Below are positions 35,701 through 41,964 of a DNA stretch of 64,000 bases, piece after piece. The position numbers and the translations under genes were made by a program. Position 1 is the first letter of the stretch; every line of letters starts with the position of its first letter. Below the pieces are notes generated by a model that was not told the DNA's origin, did not search any database, and was given only the letters and a program-made list of their open reading frames with translations. The DNA lies in assembly GCA_905160935.1 (NCBI GenBank), contig CAJHZI010000463.1:1476001-1540000 (forward strand). Reading direction: 5' to 3'. Origin of the DNA: Enchytraeus crypticus (lineage: Eukaryota; Annelida; Clitellata; Enchytraeida; Enchytraeidae).

Positions 35701-38585
35701 ATACTTTAAAGTAGAATAAAGAAAGACTTTTGCGAAGAGATCAGCTTGTTTGTATTTGATCGATGGAGTGCTCTTTTTAATCCTCACTCGAAAGCGATGC
35801 CAGTGACGGGCGAGCCCATGATTTGAATCCCGCAATTACTGATCCGCGGTCGATTATCTTAGCGACATCGCCATTGGCTCCAGCCAATGGATAGAAGTTT
35901 ATGGAGAATGCAAGCAGAGTGTGAGTAGAAATATGTACCTTGAATCTGTCACTTAGCATAACTCTAGCAGAGAGAGAGAGAGAGAGAGAAGTATTATGAA
36001 CCGCGTGTTAATTTTAGAAAGCACATTGTGATTATTGAATGATAGAAAGCACATAGAATTGTTGAATGATAGAAAGTTACATTGAGTATTAAAAATGAAA
36101 TTCTATCTCAACCTAATCTGTTATCATCAGGAGAAAGCTCTGGTGGGCAGATCCTCTTCTCCAGGTCATCGAATAAATATTCTGCATGAAGTAACATTAC
36201 AAGGTTATTAAAACAGAAGCGATATGAAATAAGGAAACAACATCTGACGAGATGAAATATAGTCTATAATTAAAGGTATTGAAGACTAAGGAGAGATGGA
36301 CAGAGAGCGAGAGAGAGAAAGAGAGAGAGAGAGAGGGCGAGAGAGAGACATAACGAAGGAGAAAGAAAAAGACGTACGATGACTAAAACGAAATACACAG
36401 GATGAATTTACAAAAGCCCAGTCCGCTCTAGATTGTTTAATTTTGTCATGTTATTCATTTGTAATTCATTCATTCATTAATTGATTACTGATTCATTTAT
36501 TTAAAAATGGTAATTTTTCTATTTTATGTGTGCTTATATTCATTCTATGAATTTTTCAGAGCAACTAATAATAAAATATTTATATTCACCCCCAGTGGCG
36601 GATCCAGGGGGACCCAGGGGGCCCGGCCCCTCCCCCCCCCTTAGGCCCGCCAATAAAAATTTTTAAAGCTGTATTTTCATTGTTTCTATGGCACTTTCGA
36701 TGTATAAATATGTTTGTTAGGGAATTGGTTGGGGGGGGGGAGGTACGAGAACGAACTCAGTATTCATTAGCTCGATTTATTTTCAATATGGGCTCCACTA
36801 GGGGCCTATACTTGATATACTAGGAGTTCAGTATAATAGAAGGGGGGCCCAAAAATGTTGGCAATTTCACTTGCTCTTAATTTTCACTCTAACCACTGTA
36901 TTAGAGGAAAAAAGAGTGTAAGTAAAAATGTGAACTCTGTCCCGTAGCAGTGGTGCAAACAGCCTTGGCTGGGAGGGGCTTAAGCTACCCTATACCGATT
37001 AGATCACTTTGCAATTCATCCAAATCCGCTGAGATTCTTCAGATGTGAAAAAATTAACCTATTTTTTCCAAAAGAAATGTAGGGTTTTAGACATTTTAGG
37101 TTTTCCCCTGACTTTAGAACGGGTATGATGGGGGGGGGGGGTAAGATACGGAGTACACCTACTCTATGAGCCGAATGTAGTAGTGAAAATATTGATCCCC
37201 CCTCACAGCATTTTTCTACTTGCGTCACATACACATATCCCGAAGAAGGCGGTATCGAAGCAAAAGACGTGTACTCTTCCAAGAAATTCGGGCCCCCCCT
37301 TAAAAAATTCCTGGATCCGCCGCTGGTCACCCCTTATTTAAGGTGCCGCAAGCAAACGGTAATAACTTACGAAAAACCTCAACATTTAGACTTAATCTGG
37401 TCAAAGGTTTTAGAAATATTACTACCAACTGCGCTGAAAAATTCATTTTGAAATGAATAAAACTGGTTGAATTATTAAGCAATCTCAAGAGGGCGAGCTT
37501 TTAAAACTCACATTATACATGTATATAGAGAGAGTGTTTGAAATTAGAAACAAGACAGTGAGACGAGAGAGAGAGAGAAAGAGGGAGGCAGGGAGGGAGG
37601 GAGGGAGGAAGGGAAAGAGAGAGAGAGATTGGATGAAAGACAGTAAGAGAGGCAACGAGAGAGAGAAAGAGTGAGAGTGAGAGAGAGAATTTTAAGAGAA
37701 GCTAAAGAGAGCGTATGTTACACACGGCGCCGGTGTTAGACTGTTAATGAATGATGCAGTTCTAACCGTAACAAACAGAAGAGGAGAAAATGAGTAAAAA
37801 CAAATGTTGATGGATGAAGACTGTAGACAACTGACGGAAGAACTGAAATAGGCTGAGCTGAAAGACGATACTTGGGCGCCTCGACTAAATGCACAGAACT
37901 ATTAGCTGTAACACTTTATATAAATCAACCGTCATCAACCAAGCGTTATGACCTAATTCTCAATCCAACCTCACTCTATCGACCCTTCAGTATGTACAGG
38001 CCATGCTGTGAAATTTATTTGATACTTTTATGCTTGAGTGGTGAAGTGTCACTTGTTTTCAACGAACTTGTATAACCTAAATTTATAATGGTAAATGTTA
38101 GTCAATATAACACCCATATCTCGCAATGCTCCACATATGTCGCGCCCCGGGCACCTCTCGCGCCCCTGCGGGGTGACCGGGCATCAGTGCCTGGGCAGTG
38201 GGCACCCCTTGTGCCCCGGGCACAAGGGGTGCCTAGGGGCACAAGATTTCGCCACTGACTGGAGCCAGTGGCGAAGTTGGTAAGATACTCGACGGCGGAT
38301 CGGTAAGTGTGGGGTTCAAATCCTGGGCTCGCCCGTCACTGACATCGCTTTCGAGTGAGGAAACTGACGTTAACATTAGCTTTATCAGCTGTGCCTTTTT
38401 TACTTACCAGAATTTACGAGAATCATTCTAGAAAAGGACAGAGAGTGAGAGAAAATGAATGAGAGAACGAGAGAAATAAATAAAAGAGGTGAGTGATAGA
38501 GATGAAAATATGAATTACTAAATCGCATTAACTTACGTGCAGAAATTGTGTTGAATGAAAGAAGCAGCAGAAAGAATGATGCCAT
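4140..38585 (-). CDS. COL9A1-like: FACIT collagen, alpha-1(IX)-like, 30 exons
   Basis: Secreted fibril-associated collagen. Joined exons (listed separately) total 2376 nt with matching phases, i.e. 791 residues plus stop. Order: signal peptide (1-16), short acidic segment with CPP, TSPN/LamG-like NC4 domain (about 40-240), basic linker and CPPG at about 283, then Gly-X-Y blocks with interruptions ([25 protein letters not shown]; a 36-residue NC exon), an NC2-like helix ([19 protein letters not shown]), and a last collagenous block ending [10 protein letters not shown] then stop. Motifs VAYH...[30 protein letters not shown] and LQTILFHCD match the collagen IX/XVI/XIX type of TSPN domain; the NC2 helix before GPPGPPG fits type IX best. 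Human alpha-1(IX) is about 930 residues, so this is shorter. No fibrillar C-propeptide is present. Paralogue assignment within FACITs is inference. Confidence 0.85.
4200..4440. repeat. 12-bp-based satellite (CATCACAGGA / CATCACAATA)
   Basis: About 20 degenerate copies of CATCACARKACA-like units in the last collagen intron, touching the acceptor of the terminal exon. Confidence 0.8.
4690..5003. repeat. 27-bp AT-rich minisatellite, about 11 copies
   Basis: Unit TGTATTTTATTATTATTATT plus TATTTTA, with shorter variants. It is open in several frames on both strands only because it lacks stops. It fills the 5' part of the last collagen intron. Confidence 0.85.
5028..5117 (-). CDS. collagen exon 29: Gly-X-Y
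   Basis: 90 nt, phase 1 to 1: [20 protein letters not shown] then GLPGPTGPM. Acceptor ATATCTTAG, donor ATGG|GTACGA. A 27-bp AT satellite starts about 25 nt past the donor. Confidence 0.88.
5270..5325 (-). repeat. SINE 3' module (GAGGAAACGGACGTTAAA)
   Basis: Antisense copy of the about 45-bp module GACATCATCCTTG...GAGGAAACGGACGTTAAA ending in (TTA)n. Other copies: 8040-8100, 12060-12120, 16950-17000 (+), 18776-18828, 43945-43995, 44518-44570, 54270-54320 and, partial, 105-160. Confidence 0.65.
5687..5815 (-). repeat. SINE-A copy
   Basis: Antisense; contains GGATTTGAACC (box B complement) and a conserved tail TGATGTTGACGTCAGTTTAA. A fragment of the same tail is at 5157-5180. Confidence 0.65.
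6131..6375 (+). repeat. SINE-B copy (tRNA-derived)
   Basis: About 245 bp with box A-like TAGCGCAATGG and box B GGTTCGAATCC. It then carries AGCCGCGCTGATCTGAGAGT and a conserved tail ending TGATCATTTCACTATAATG. Ends about 40 nt from the donor of collagen exon 28. Confidence 0.8.
6417..6518 (-). CDS. collagen exon 28: NC2 helix end and start of the last collagenous block
   Basis: 102 nt, phase 1 to 1: [11 protein letters not shown] then [20 protein letters not shown] and GLPG. Acceptor ATATTTGCAG, donor CCTG|GTGAGT. GVGNPG is a one-residue slip in the triplet register. Confidence 0.88.
7199..7470. repeat. interspersed repeat D, copy 1
   Basis: About 270 bp starting near GGGTCAGGAAGCACAGATGC and ending GACGCGCAACTAAACC. 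It is closely similar, in the same orientation, to 34103-34375. Class unknown. Confidence 0.7.
7560..7614 (-). CDS. collagen exon 27: NC2-like helix, first half
   Basis: 55 nt, phase 0 to 1, [18 protein letters not shown]. Acceptor TTTTTTCAG, donor CAAG|GTAAAA. The single Cys in an amphipathic helix resembles the NC2 trimerisation/crosslink segment of type IX collagen. Confidence 0.8.
8366..8512 (-). CDS. collagen exon 26: longest Gly-X-Y exon
   Basis: 147 nt: Ser plus 16 triplets, [20 protein letters not shown] and onward to GRQGLP. The acceptor is TATAACAG at 8513; it completes the GQS triplet and keeps phase, unlike the nearer TCAG. Donor CCT|GTGAGT. Markedly GC-rich against its introns. 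Confidence 0.92.
9424..9456 (-). CDS. collagen exon 25: Gly-X-Y
   Basis: 33 nt, [11 protein letters not shown]. Acceptor TATTTCAG, donor CAG|GTCTGA (unusual). The incomplete triplet GQ is completed by Ser at the start of the next exon. Confidence 0.82.
9740..9905. repeat. interspersed repeat E
   Basis: Shares ACATCGAGCAC, AAGCCGACGAGCAAAA and AAATTCCAAAA blocks with 14595-14770 and 17128-17262, and an edge with 8560-8610. Preceded by (CAA)n or (TAA)n runs. Class unknown. Confidence 0.6.
10805..10912 (-). CDS. collagen exon 24: non-collagenous 108-nt exon
   Basis: 108 nt, phase 0. Begins [20 protein letters not shown], ends [10 protein letters not shown]. No Gly-X-Y except at the two ends; predicted mostly helical. 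Acceptor TTTATAG, donor CCG|GTAAGA. It acts as an NC spacer between two collagenous blocks. Confidence 0.8.
11560..11622 (-). CDS. collagen exon 23: Gly-X-Y
   Basis: 63 nt, [19 protein letters not shown] plus PP. Acceptor TTTCAACAG, donor CCG|GTAAAA. Confidence 0.92.
12374..12436 (-). CDS. collagen exon 22: Gly-X-Y
   Basis: 63 nt, [19 protein letters not shown] plus PQ. Acceptor GTGGTCCACAG, donor CAG|GTTGTT (T at +3). Confidence 0.88.
13080..13265 (+). mobile_element. LINE 3' fragment (family 2)
   Basis: Reads as a decayed reverse-transcriptase C-terminus (GKRNRGRPR...) followed by the shared 3' end TTGCCAATAGGCAGTACACT. The same end recurs at 15725-15790, 32650-32725 and 40060-40115. Confidence 0.5.
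13294..13347 (-). CDS. collagen exon 21: Gly-X-Y
   Basis: 54 nt, [18 protein letters not shown]. Acceptor TTAATCCAG, donor AAA|GTGAGT. Confidence 0.9.
13838..13995 (+). repeat. SINE-B-related, diverged
   Basis: Contains GGGATCAATTCCCGGTAGAG and GCTGATCAGAGTGTAAAATC, clearly related to SINE-B but with an altered box B. Confidence 0.5.
14405..14515. repeat. 15-16-bp tandem repeat ACACTAATTAAATAAG
   Basis: About six units, in the intron close to collagen exon 20. Confidence 0.75.
14528..14581 (-). CDS. collagen exon 20: Gly-X-Y
   Basis: 54 nt, [18 protein letters not shown]. Acceptor TTGATGATAG, donor ACT|GTATGA. Confidence 0.88.
14879..14990 (+). repeat. SINE-A copy
   Basis: GTGGCATGTTGGCAAG (box A-like), then GGGTTCAAAACC (degraded box B). 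A second copy follows at 15405-15530 with GGGTTCAAATCC. Confidence 0.6.
15330..15365 (-). CDS. collagen exon 19: Gly-X-Y
   Basis: 36 nt, [12 protein letters not shown]. Acceptor TGTTTAG, donor AGA|GTGAGT. Confidence 0.88.
15890..16080. repeat. (TA)n microsatellite
   Basis: About 190 bp of TA broken by TACATG and GTATA units. Confidence 0.95.
16365..16910 (+). mobile_element. LINE fragment: C-terminus of a reverse transcriptase
   Basis: Peptide pieces [19 protein letters not shown], then in another frame [31 protein letters not shown] and [10 protein letters not shown]...[10 protein letters not shown]. This order is typical of the region after the RT domain in non-LTR retroelements. At least one frameshift and a stop; the end is AWNRHGT then a stop and (GAA)n. 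It is a dead 5'-truncated copy. Confidence 0.8.
17011..17106 (-). CDS. collagen exon 18: interruption then nine triplets
   Basis: 96 nt, phase 0: TVFLS then [20 protein letters not shown] and onward to GLP. The acceptor is ATTTCAG at 17107; using the nearer CAG before GACCACC would break phase, so the longer exon is preferred. Donor CCG|GTAATA. Confidence 0.85.
17730..17768 (-). CDS. collagen exon 17: Gly-X-Y into an interruption
   Basis: 39 nt, [13 protein letters not shown]. Acceptor TTCGTACAG, donor CAG|GTATGT. The repeat breaks off at SNSSSQ and the break continues into the next exon. Confidence 0.85.
18201..18450 (+). repeat. SINE-B copy (tRNA-derived)
   Basis: TAGCGCAATGGC (box A), GGGTTCGATTCTC (box B with changes) and the family tail to CACCATAATGCGTG. 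Confidence 0.75.
18618..18680 (-). CDS. collagen exon 16: Gly-X-Y
   Basis: 63 nt, [19 protein letters not shown] plus EP. Acceptor TATAATGTAG, donor CCG|GTTAGA (T at +3). An (AATC)n run abuts the acceptor side. Confidence 0.9.
18690..18775. repeat. (AATC)n microsatellite
   Basis: Long (AATC)n with AATT variants, joined to a SINE 3' module, so probably the tail of that element. Confidence 0.9.
19220..19387. repeat. (TAA)n microsatellite
   Basis: About 165 bp of TAA with occasional CAA. Confidence 0.95.
19862..20250 (+). repeat. SINE-C copy with (GAA)n tail
   Basis: Sense copy starting GTTGTGCTCGGGTGTGGTTG and ending ACCTGCCACTTGGCAGTGCA then (GAA)n to about 20250. The microsatellite shows the 3' end of the element. 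Confidence 0.75.
20263..20316 (-). CDS. collagen exon 15: Gly-X-Y
   Basis: 54 nt, [18 protein letters not shown]. Acceptor TTGTTTAAG, donor AAG|GTATCG. A SINE-C copy ends about 10 nt past the donor in its (GAA)n tail. Confidence 0.9.
21175..21228 (-). CDS. collagen exon 14: Gly-X-Y
   Basis: 54 nt, [18 protein letters not shown]. Acceptor GTCATTGCAG, donor AAG|GTTTGT (T at +3). Confidence 0.9.
21666..21719 (-). CDS. collagen exon 13: Gly-X-Y
   Basis: 54 nt, [18 protein letters not shown]. Acceptor ACTTTACAG, donor AAG|GTAAGA. The first codon is Ala, not Gly, which continues the preceding interruption. Confidence 0.88.
21901..22270. repeat. 18-bp satellite with 36-bp higher-order period
   Basis: About 20 units of ATCTCTAATGAGGTCGTA. 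Over the first about 220 bp two variants alternate strictly (GTGATCTCTAATGAG / GTAATCTTTAATGAG). The 18-bp period leaves open frames on both strands. Confidence 0.92.
22312..22347 (-). CDS. collagen exon 12 (probable): NC interruption
   Basis: 36 nt, phase 0, [12 protein letters not shown]. Acceptor ATCCTTAG, strong donor AAA|GTGAGT. It has no glycine, but the next exon starts ASKGDKGD, so the two together read as one interruption. The 18-bp satellite begins about 40 nt past the donor. Confidence 0.55.
22548..22695 (-). repeat. SINE-A copy
   Basis: Antisense: GTTTCCTCACTCGAAAACGA...GGATTTGAACCCCGCACATA...CCACTGGCT. Confidence 0.65.
23100..23275. repeat. TTTC-rich polypyrimidine tract
   Basis: Degenerate (TTTC)n and (TTC)n over about 175 bp, ending close to GTTTTAGCG. 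No gene seen. Confidence 0.85.
23599..23661 (-). CDS. collagen exon 11: Gly-X-Y
   Basis: 63 nt, seven triplets, starting [19 protein letters not shown]. Acceptor AATTTTAG, donor CCG|GTTCGT (T at +3). Confidence 0.9.
24500..24562 (-). CDS. collagen exon 10: Gly-X-Y
   Basis: 63 nt, seven triplets, starting [19 protein letters not shown]. Acceptor TTATCCAG, donor CCG|GTATGC. The intron before it carries the tandem LINE copies. Confidence 0.9.
25558..27052 (+). mobile_element. 5'-truncated non-LTR retroelement, copy 1
   Basis: Reads open from about 25565 to 26644. It covers a post-RT region, then a zinc-knuckle-like [17 protein letters not shown] and [10 protein letters not shown]. After a 1-nt frame change it continues [17 protein letters not shown] to an end at [20 protein letters not shown]. 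The zinc motif followed by R-P-D recalls the restriction-like endonuclease tail of R2/CRE-type LINEs; that is inference. The RT itself is missing. Ends CACCGGGGTAAA then A-rich and (TAA)n. Base composition is richer in GC than the surroundings. Confidence 0.8.
27057..28520 (+). mobile_element. 5'-truncated non-LTR retroelement, copy 2
   Basis: Direct tandem copy of 25583-27052, nearly identical but with several extra indels, so its frame is broken near 27425, 27690 and 27780. It shares the frame change near GTGCCGTTGRGA with copy 1. Ends with the same CACCGGGGTAAA and a (TAA)n/(TTA)n tail. Confidence 0.8.
28591..28698 (-). CDS. collagen exon 9: Gly-X-Y
   Basis: 108 nt, 12 unbroken triplets from [20 protein letters not shown] to GPPGVS. 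Acceptor ATATTTCAG, donor AGT|GTGAGT. A 108-nt, phase-0, Gly-first exon is a classic collagen unit. Confidence 0.92.
29025..29390 (+). repeat. SINE-C copy
   Basis: Sense copy from GTTGTGCTCGGCTGTGGTTG to ACCTGCCTCTTGGCAGTGCA then GAAGAGAAGAG. Confidence 0.75.
29645..29718. repeat. (TA)n microsatellite
   Basis: About 37 uninterrupted TA units just inside the intron after collagen exon 8. Confidence 0.98.
29750..29857 (-). CDS. collagen exon 8: basic linker and start of the triple helix
   Basis: 108 nt, phase 0. Acceptor GGTTGTTGCAG, donor CGG|GTTGGA. Begins [20 protein letters not shown], then [16 protein letters not shown]. Cysteines just before the first Gly-X-Y are typical for chain crosslinking. 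A long (TA)n lies about 30 nt past the donor. Confidence 0.8.
30597..30795 (-). repeat. SINE-B copy, 5'-truncated
   Basis: Antisense: CATTATAGTGAAATGATCAAC, TCAGCGCGGCTGGGATTCGA, CATTTAAAACTTCATGACGTT. Box A end is missing. Confidence 0.75.
31073..31129 (-). CDS. collagen exon 7 (tentative): NC4 linker
   Basis: 57 nt, phase 0, [19 protein letters not shown]. Donor CAG|GTTTTC. The acceptor is uncertain: GAAAAG at 31130 is the first AG after a T-rich tract, but GATCAG 15 nt further in would give a 42-nt exon also in frame. Confidence 0.5.
31828..31902 (-). CDS. collagen exon 6: end of TSPN with two cysteines
   Basis: 75 nt, phase 0. Acceptor TTGCGCAG, donor CAG|GTGAGT. Encodes [20 protein letters not shown] then EELSQ; the paired cysteines fit the C-terminal TSPN disulphide. 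The alternative acceptor 12 nt further in would also keep frame. Confidence 0.8.
32448..32725 (+). mobile_element. LINE 3' fragment (family 2)
   Basis: Decayed frame [20 protein letters not shown] then [20 protein letters not shown], followed by the shared LINE end TATACCATGGACCTGCCAGT and AGGCAGTGTACTAAGAGAGA. Confidence 0.55.
32820..32987 (-). CDS. collagen exon 5: TSPN continued
   Basis: 168 nt, phase 0 to 0. Acceptor ATGCATCAG, donor CCG|GTTAGT. Begins [20 protein letters not shown], contains the YIDC cysteine and [20 protein letters not shown]. The (GATT)-rich 45-bp tandem array starts only 13 nt upstream of the exon. Confidence 0.85.
33001..33315. repeat. 45-bp minisatellite, 7 copies
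   Basis: Unit CAATCAATCAAAACGATCAG plus TCACTTAAAACATAATCAAAT. Abuts the acceptor of collagen exon 5. Confidence 0.9.
33798..34029 (-). CDS. collagen exon 4: TSPN core
   Basis: 232 nt, phase 2 to 0. Acceptor ATCTGACAG, donor AAA|GTTTGT (T at +3). Encodes [20 protein letters not shown], then [20 protein letters not shown] and on to TYGNDLQK. The GLPSKFSF...RMTG pattern is diagnostic for FACIT TSPN. Confidence 0.85.
34103..34390. repeat. interspersed repeat D, copy 2
   Basis: Same element as 7199-7470, ending GACGCGCAACTAAACCAATT. Its left edge is about 75 nt upstream of collagen exon 4. Confidence 0.7.
34500..34620. repeat. short tandem repeat (CAATACCTCMTATCTATCA)
   Basis: About five degenerate units of 18-20 bp. 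Confidence 0.7.
34846..34972 (-). CDS. collagen exon 3: start of the TSPN domain
   Basis: 127 nt, phase 1 to 2. Acceptor TTTAAG, donor CCAG|GTACAT. Encodes [20 protein letters not shown] and onward to [15 protein letters not shown], the first strands of the TSPN fold. Confidence 0.8.
35085..35212 (+). repeat. SINE-C 3' fragment with fold-back
   Basis: Sense 3' part of SINE-C (GAGCGAGAAAACAGACTTTG to TTGGCAGTGCACTGAAG), preceded by an inverted piece of itself (see findings). Confidence 0.65.
35780..35890 (-). repeat. SINE-A copy
   Basis: Antisense: TCACTCGAAAGCGATGCCAG, GATTTGAATCCCGCAATTAC, GCCATTGGCTCC. Confidence 0.65.
36113..36181 (-). CDS. collagen exon 2: N-terminus of NC4
   Basis: 69 nt, phase 1 to 1. 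Acceptor TTCATGCAG, donor TTAG|GTTGAG. Encodes [20 protein letters not shown] plus RL, the segment that precedes TSPN in FACIT collagens. Confidence 0.75.
   Translation of the reverse strand, partial: NIYSMTWRRGSAHQSFLLMITD
36593..37325. mobile_element. hAT-like non-autonomous DNA transposon, 733 bp
   Basis: Terminal inverted repeats CAGTGGCGGATCCAGG and CAGCGGCGGATCCAGG (one mismatch in 16). Flanks TTCACCCC (36585-36592) and GTCACCCC (37326-37333) match at 7 of 8 bases, an 8-bp target duplication as in hAT elements. No transposase. An internal open stretch on the - strand is not recognisable. Confidence 0.82.
37555..37690. repeat. GA-rich tract
   Basis: (GA)n, (GGGA)n and related purine runs; similar tracts at 35965-35995 and 36300-36350. 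Confidence 0.85.
38262..38395 (+). repeat. SINE-A copy (best preserved)
   Basis: AGTGGCGAAGTTGGTAAG carries box A (TGGCGAAGTTGG); GGGGTTCAAATCC is box B. The tail reads CACTGACATCGCTTTCGAGT then GAGGAAACTGACGTTAACAT. A second good copy is at 39515-39655. Confidence 0.75.
38537..38585 (-). CDS. collagen exon 1: start codon and signal peptide
   Basis: ATG at 38583-38585 followed by [16 protein letters not shown], a textbook signal peptide with a hydrophobic core and small residues at the cleavage site. Donor GCAC|GTAAGT leaves phase 1, which the next exon completes to Gln (C|AA). The 5' UTR and promoter upstream of 38585 are not resolved. Confidence 0.8.
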
Positions 38586-38639
38586 TACTATCTCTGTTTA
38601 ACATTCACATTCTGTCATTTCAATGTATAGTTTGAGAAA

Positions 38640-38800
38640 TTACATTTTAATCAATCAATCCAGCAATTAACCTATCAATCAGTTAATCTATTAATAAATC
38701 AATTCATCAATGAATATCACAATCAGTCAATCAATCATAAATTAATAGATCGATAAATCAATCAATTAATCAATCAATCAAATCAGTCAATAAATCAATA
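38640..38800. repeat. (AATC)n microsatellite
   Basis: Degenerate AATC/AATT repeat just upstream (5') of the collagen start exon. Confidence 0.85.
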
Positions 38801-39514
38801 AAGCCCTGTGCAAGACTGCAAGTGTATATGTACTTTATTCAGCGCTACTACTACTTTATTCTACTAATGTTCATCCACCGCTACATTTAGCATAGAGCTG
38901 TGCTTTATAAATATACTTTCTATTATTATTATTATTATTATTGTTATAATTATTATTATATATTCGCAGAATAATTCCAGAGACATAAGAACGAAAAAGG
39001 AAAATAAAGTGCAAAAAGCAAAACATATCAAGTGCGTACAAAAATCAGTCAACATCAAGATGCAAAACTAAAAAATTCACAGTTTATCAAAAGATATCAT
39101 ATAGCTTTTCTAAGACTGCCTTTTGTATACGTATAATGTATATATGGACTGCTAGAAAGTATAAGCATAATGTAGATTAGTCATAACACGTTTAGCCAAT
39201 GAGATATCGGTATGTGACAAAATATTATGTAAGCAATGCTGCTTTCAAATGTATCTGATCAATGCAACTGACAAACATTCGACAAGCTGCTTTTGTTATG
39301 GAAAAAATTGACCAGTACCTATCATAGGAATTATTTATACATAGTGAATAGCAATATAGTTTACCAGAAAAATTAGACATGATAATATGCATGCATTTAT
39401 TTCTATTTTTTATAGTGATCACTTAAAAGGTTTTTTTTAATAAATAGCAGTATATGTAGTTGTACAGTATTTACAGCATATAGTGTTTACTGTTATACAG
39501 TATTCACCGACATC

Positions 39515-39655
39515 GTCATAGGCTGGAGCCTGTGGGATGTCGGTAAGACACTCGACAGCGGATCAGTATGTGCTGGATTCAAATCCTGGGATCGCTCGTC
39601 ACTGATATCGCTTTCGTGTGAGGAAACTGACGTTACCATTAGCTTTTTCAGCCTT
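39515..39655 (+). repeat. SINE-A copy
   Basis: GATGTCGGTAAGACACTCGA, GATTCAAATCCTGGGATCGC, GAGGAAACTGACGTTACCAT. Confidence 0.7.
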
Positions 39656-41964
39656 ACATTTAGTATTTTTAAGTCTATTCTCTCTAAGCTTCATATGTGT
39701 TATTTTACTGACTCCCACTCATTATAACCATAGGCCTATGACCTATGACCTATATACTGAATTCCACCAACTATAGTCCTATATACCGAGTCCCACCCCA
39801 ACTGTTAATTAATTTCACTTGGGTTATGTTTAAAATTATTGATTCAACACAATTTAAAAGTATCCGTAAGCAGTAACTCTATAATAAATGTAGTATAACC
39901 ATTTCATCACAAAATTTAGATTTACTTAAAATAGAAACTAAAAGCCGAGGAAGACATAGGGCCCCACTTCGTCAAAAGCAGAATCCCCCAAGAATAATGG
40001 ATTATCAAAAGATCTACTCGAATGTGGACGTAAAAAGGAAAACTTTAGAGAAAAAAAGGAAGCGTTAGGCCTATATACCATGGGCCTGCCAGTGGGCAGT
40101 GCACTCACTAAGAGAGAAAAAAAAAAAAAAAAGGAGAGATAAACTAGAATATAATAAAAATGTATGCCTAAATGCATATTTACTTAATATACACATAGGC
40201 CTATAATACCTTGCATGTATAATGGCGAAATGTATTTCAGTGTCGTGTACGAAAATCCACGCCACTAACTTTTACTGGCTAATTTATGAATTAGGCTATT
40301 CAGCACGATTTTGCGTGTATTCTGTTAAATTGTTAACAAATCAGTAATTTTATAAATGCTTGCAAAAGGATTTAAATTATGTTACAACAAATTTAAAGTT
40401 TACCTCAATTACATGTACACTTTTGTACAGCTAAGGATGTAGATCCATGAGAAGCCTCTTATCCGATGTAAAATACCCTGACATGGCCACTGCTCTAAAG
40501 TGTAAAGAATATTCTAGAAATAATCCAATAACACGTGTCTTTTGATTAATTGTTATTTAAAAGGATTGGAAAGAATCCGCCGTAGGTCCTTTGATTGCAT
40601 CTAAACGTTACTGTTATAAATACGTGAATAAGCACATTAATATGAATAATAGGTGCAGGCCTATAATTGCCAATATCTTCACCTTCTTGTGACTTTTGAA
40701 GCCATAAATTTGCGATTTCATAGCAAGTGGCCCACATGTAGATAGATCATTTGTGGGCGAAATTGAACTGAAGCCTTGTCCTATTACCATATTTAAATCT
40801 CGATTGTGCAGACAAACCATTTTTTAAGTTCGCTAACGTCAGGTGCGCCTATTATTTTTTATTTATCCTCAAGTTTTACATGTAGAAGCCGTAAAATATA
40901 TAATTATCTATATATAATTATCAACAACGAAGCTTGTGTAATTTACTTAAATTATTGTCTAGAAACTCCAGTTTTAGTTTCAGTAAAATTATATGAATGA
41001 AACATATTTAAATATTTTTCAGTTGGTTGCATCCTTATTGAATAGATCAAAACATATATAGACTTGTATTGTTTTTAACTTTAATTAGGAACGCTGAAAG
41101 TCGTTTTTTAAGCAGTGACTACATGTAGTTCAAATTTAACCAAAATGCAACTGCAACCATGCTTAATATTTCCGTAGACGAAGTTAGCATTTTCGGTTTA
41201 CAATTTCGGTTCCAATGCTTGCCGTACAAAATTTAATTTCAAATTTGAGCGATCTCCAGGTAAAAGATAAATAACGATTAAAGTCGGATAGTAGTACGCC
41301 ATCAGATTTACAGTACGATAATGTTTAACTGATTTGTCAAATTTTGATCGTGTTAACATTTTCTGATTTAACAGAGTAATTGTTGAATAAAAATAATTAG
41401 TAGCAGTATAATTAAATCAGTAAACAGAGAATTCGATTAGACATTACGAATTTGTTCCTAAAATTTAGGAAATATAAAATTGACAGAATTTAAAGTAGAT
41501 ATTGATAGTAGCGATTACTAAACGACTTCTGATACTTATTTTGTGAAATTTATGAAATCTATGATTGCTTATTCTTCCATCGTCTCATTCGACAATGGAA
41601 GACGATTCAGCTTCAAAGTGTACATATTAAACATATAAATTACTCAGTACTAAGAAACCCTAAAAGCGTGTAGCGTGTATTGACTTTACTTTTACTGAAG
41701 TCTAAAGAGTGGAAGCTTTTAAAATATAAGTTCTTCCTATAGCCGATACATGTAGCATAGTACATGTGTATACTAGTAGCCTATATATACAAACTCACAC
41801 CTGTGCATATCTGTACTAGCGATGTTTAGTTTCAAGAATTCTTGCGGCTACAGTGCGCACATCTGCTCATGCGTGGACAACCAACGATGAACTGATCCTA
41901 AGAGAAAAAATAGTACCAGGTTCTTGCTTAAAGGAAACCTATAGATGATATTTCCAATATCGTG

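Noticed and set aside
37016-37330. 104-residue - strand frame
   Set aside because: It lies inside the hAT-like element, includes its terminal repeat and matches no transposase I know.
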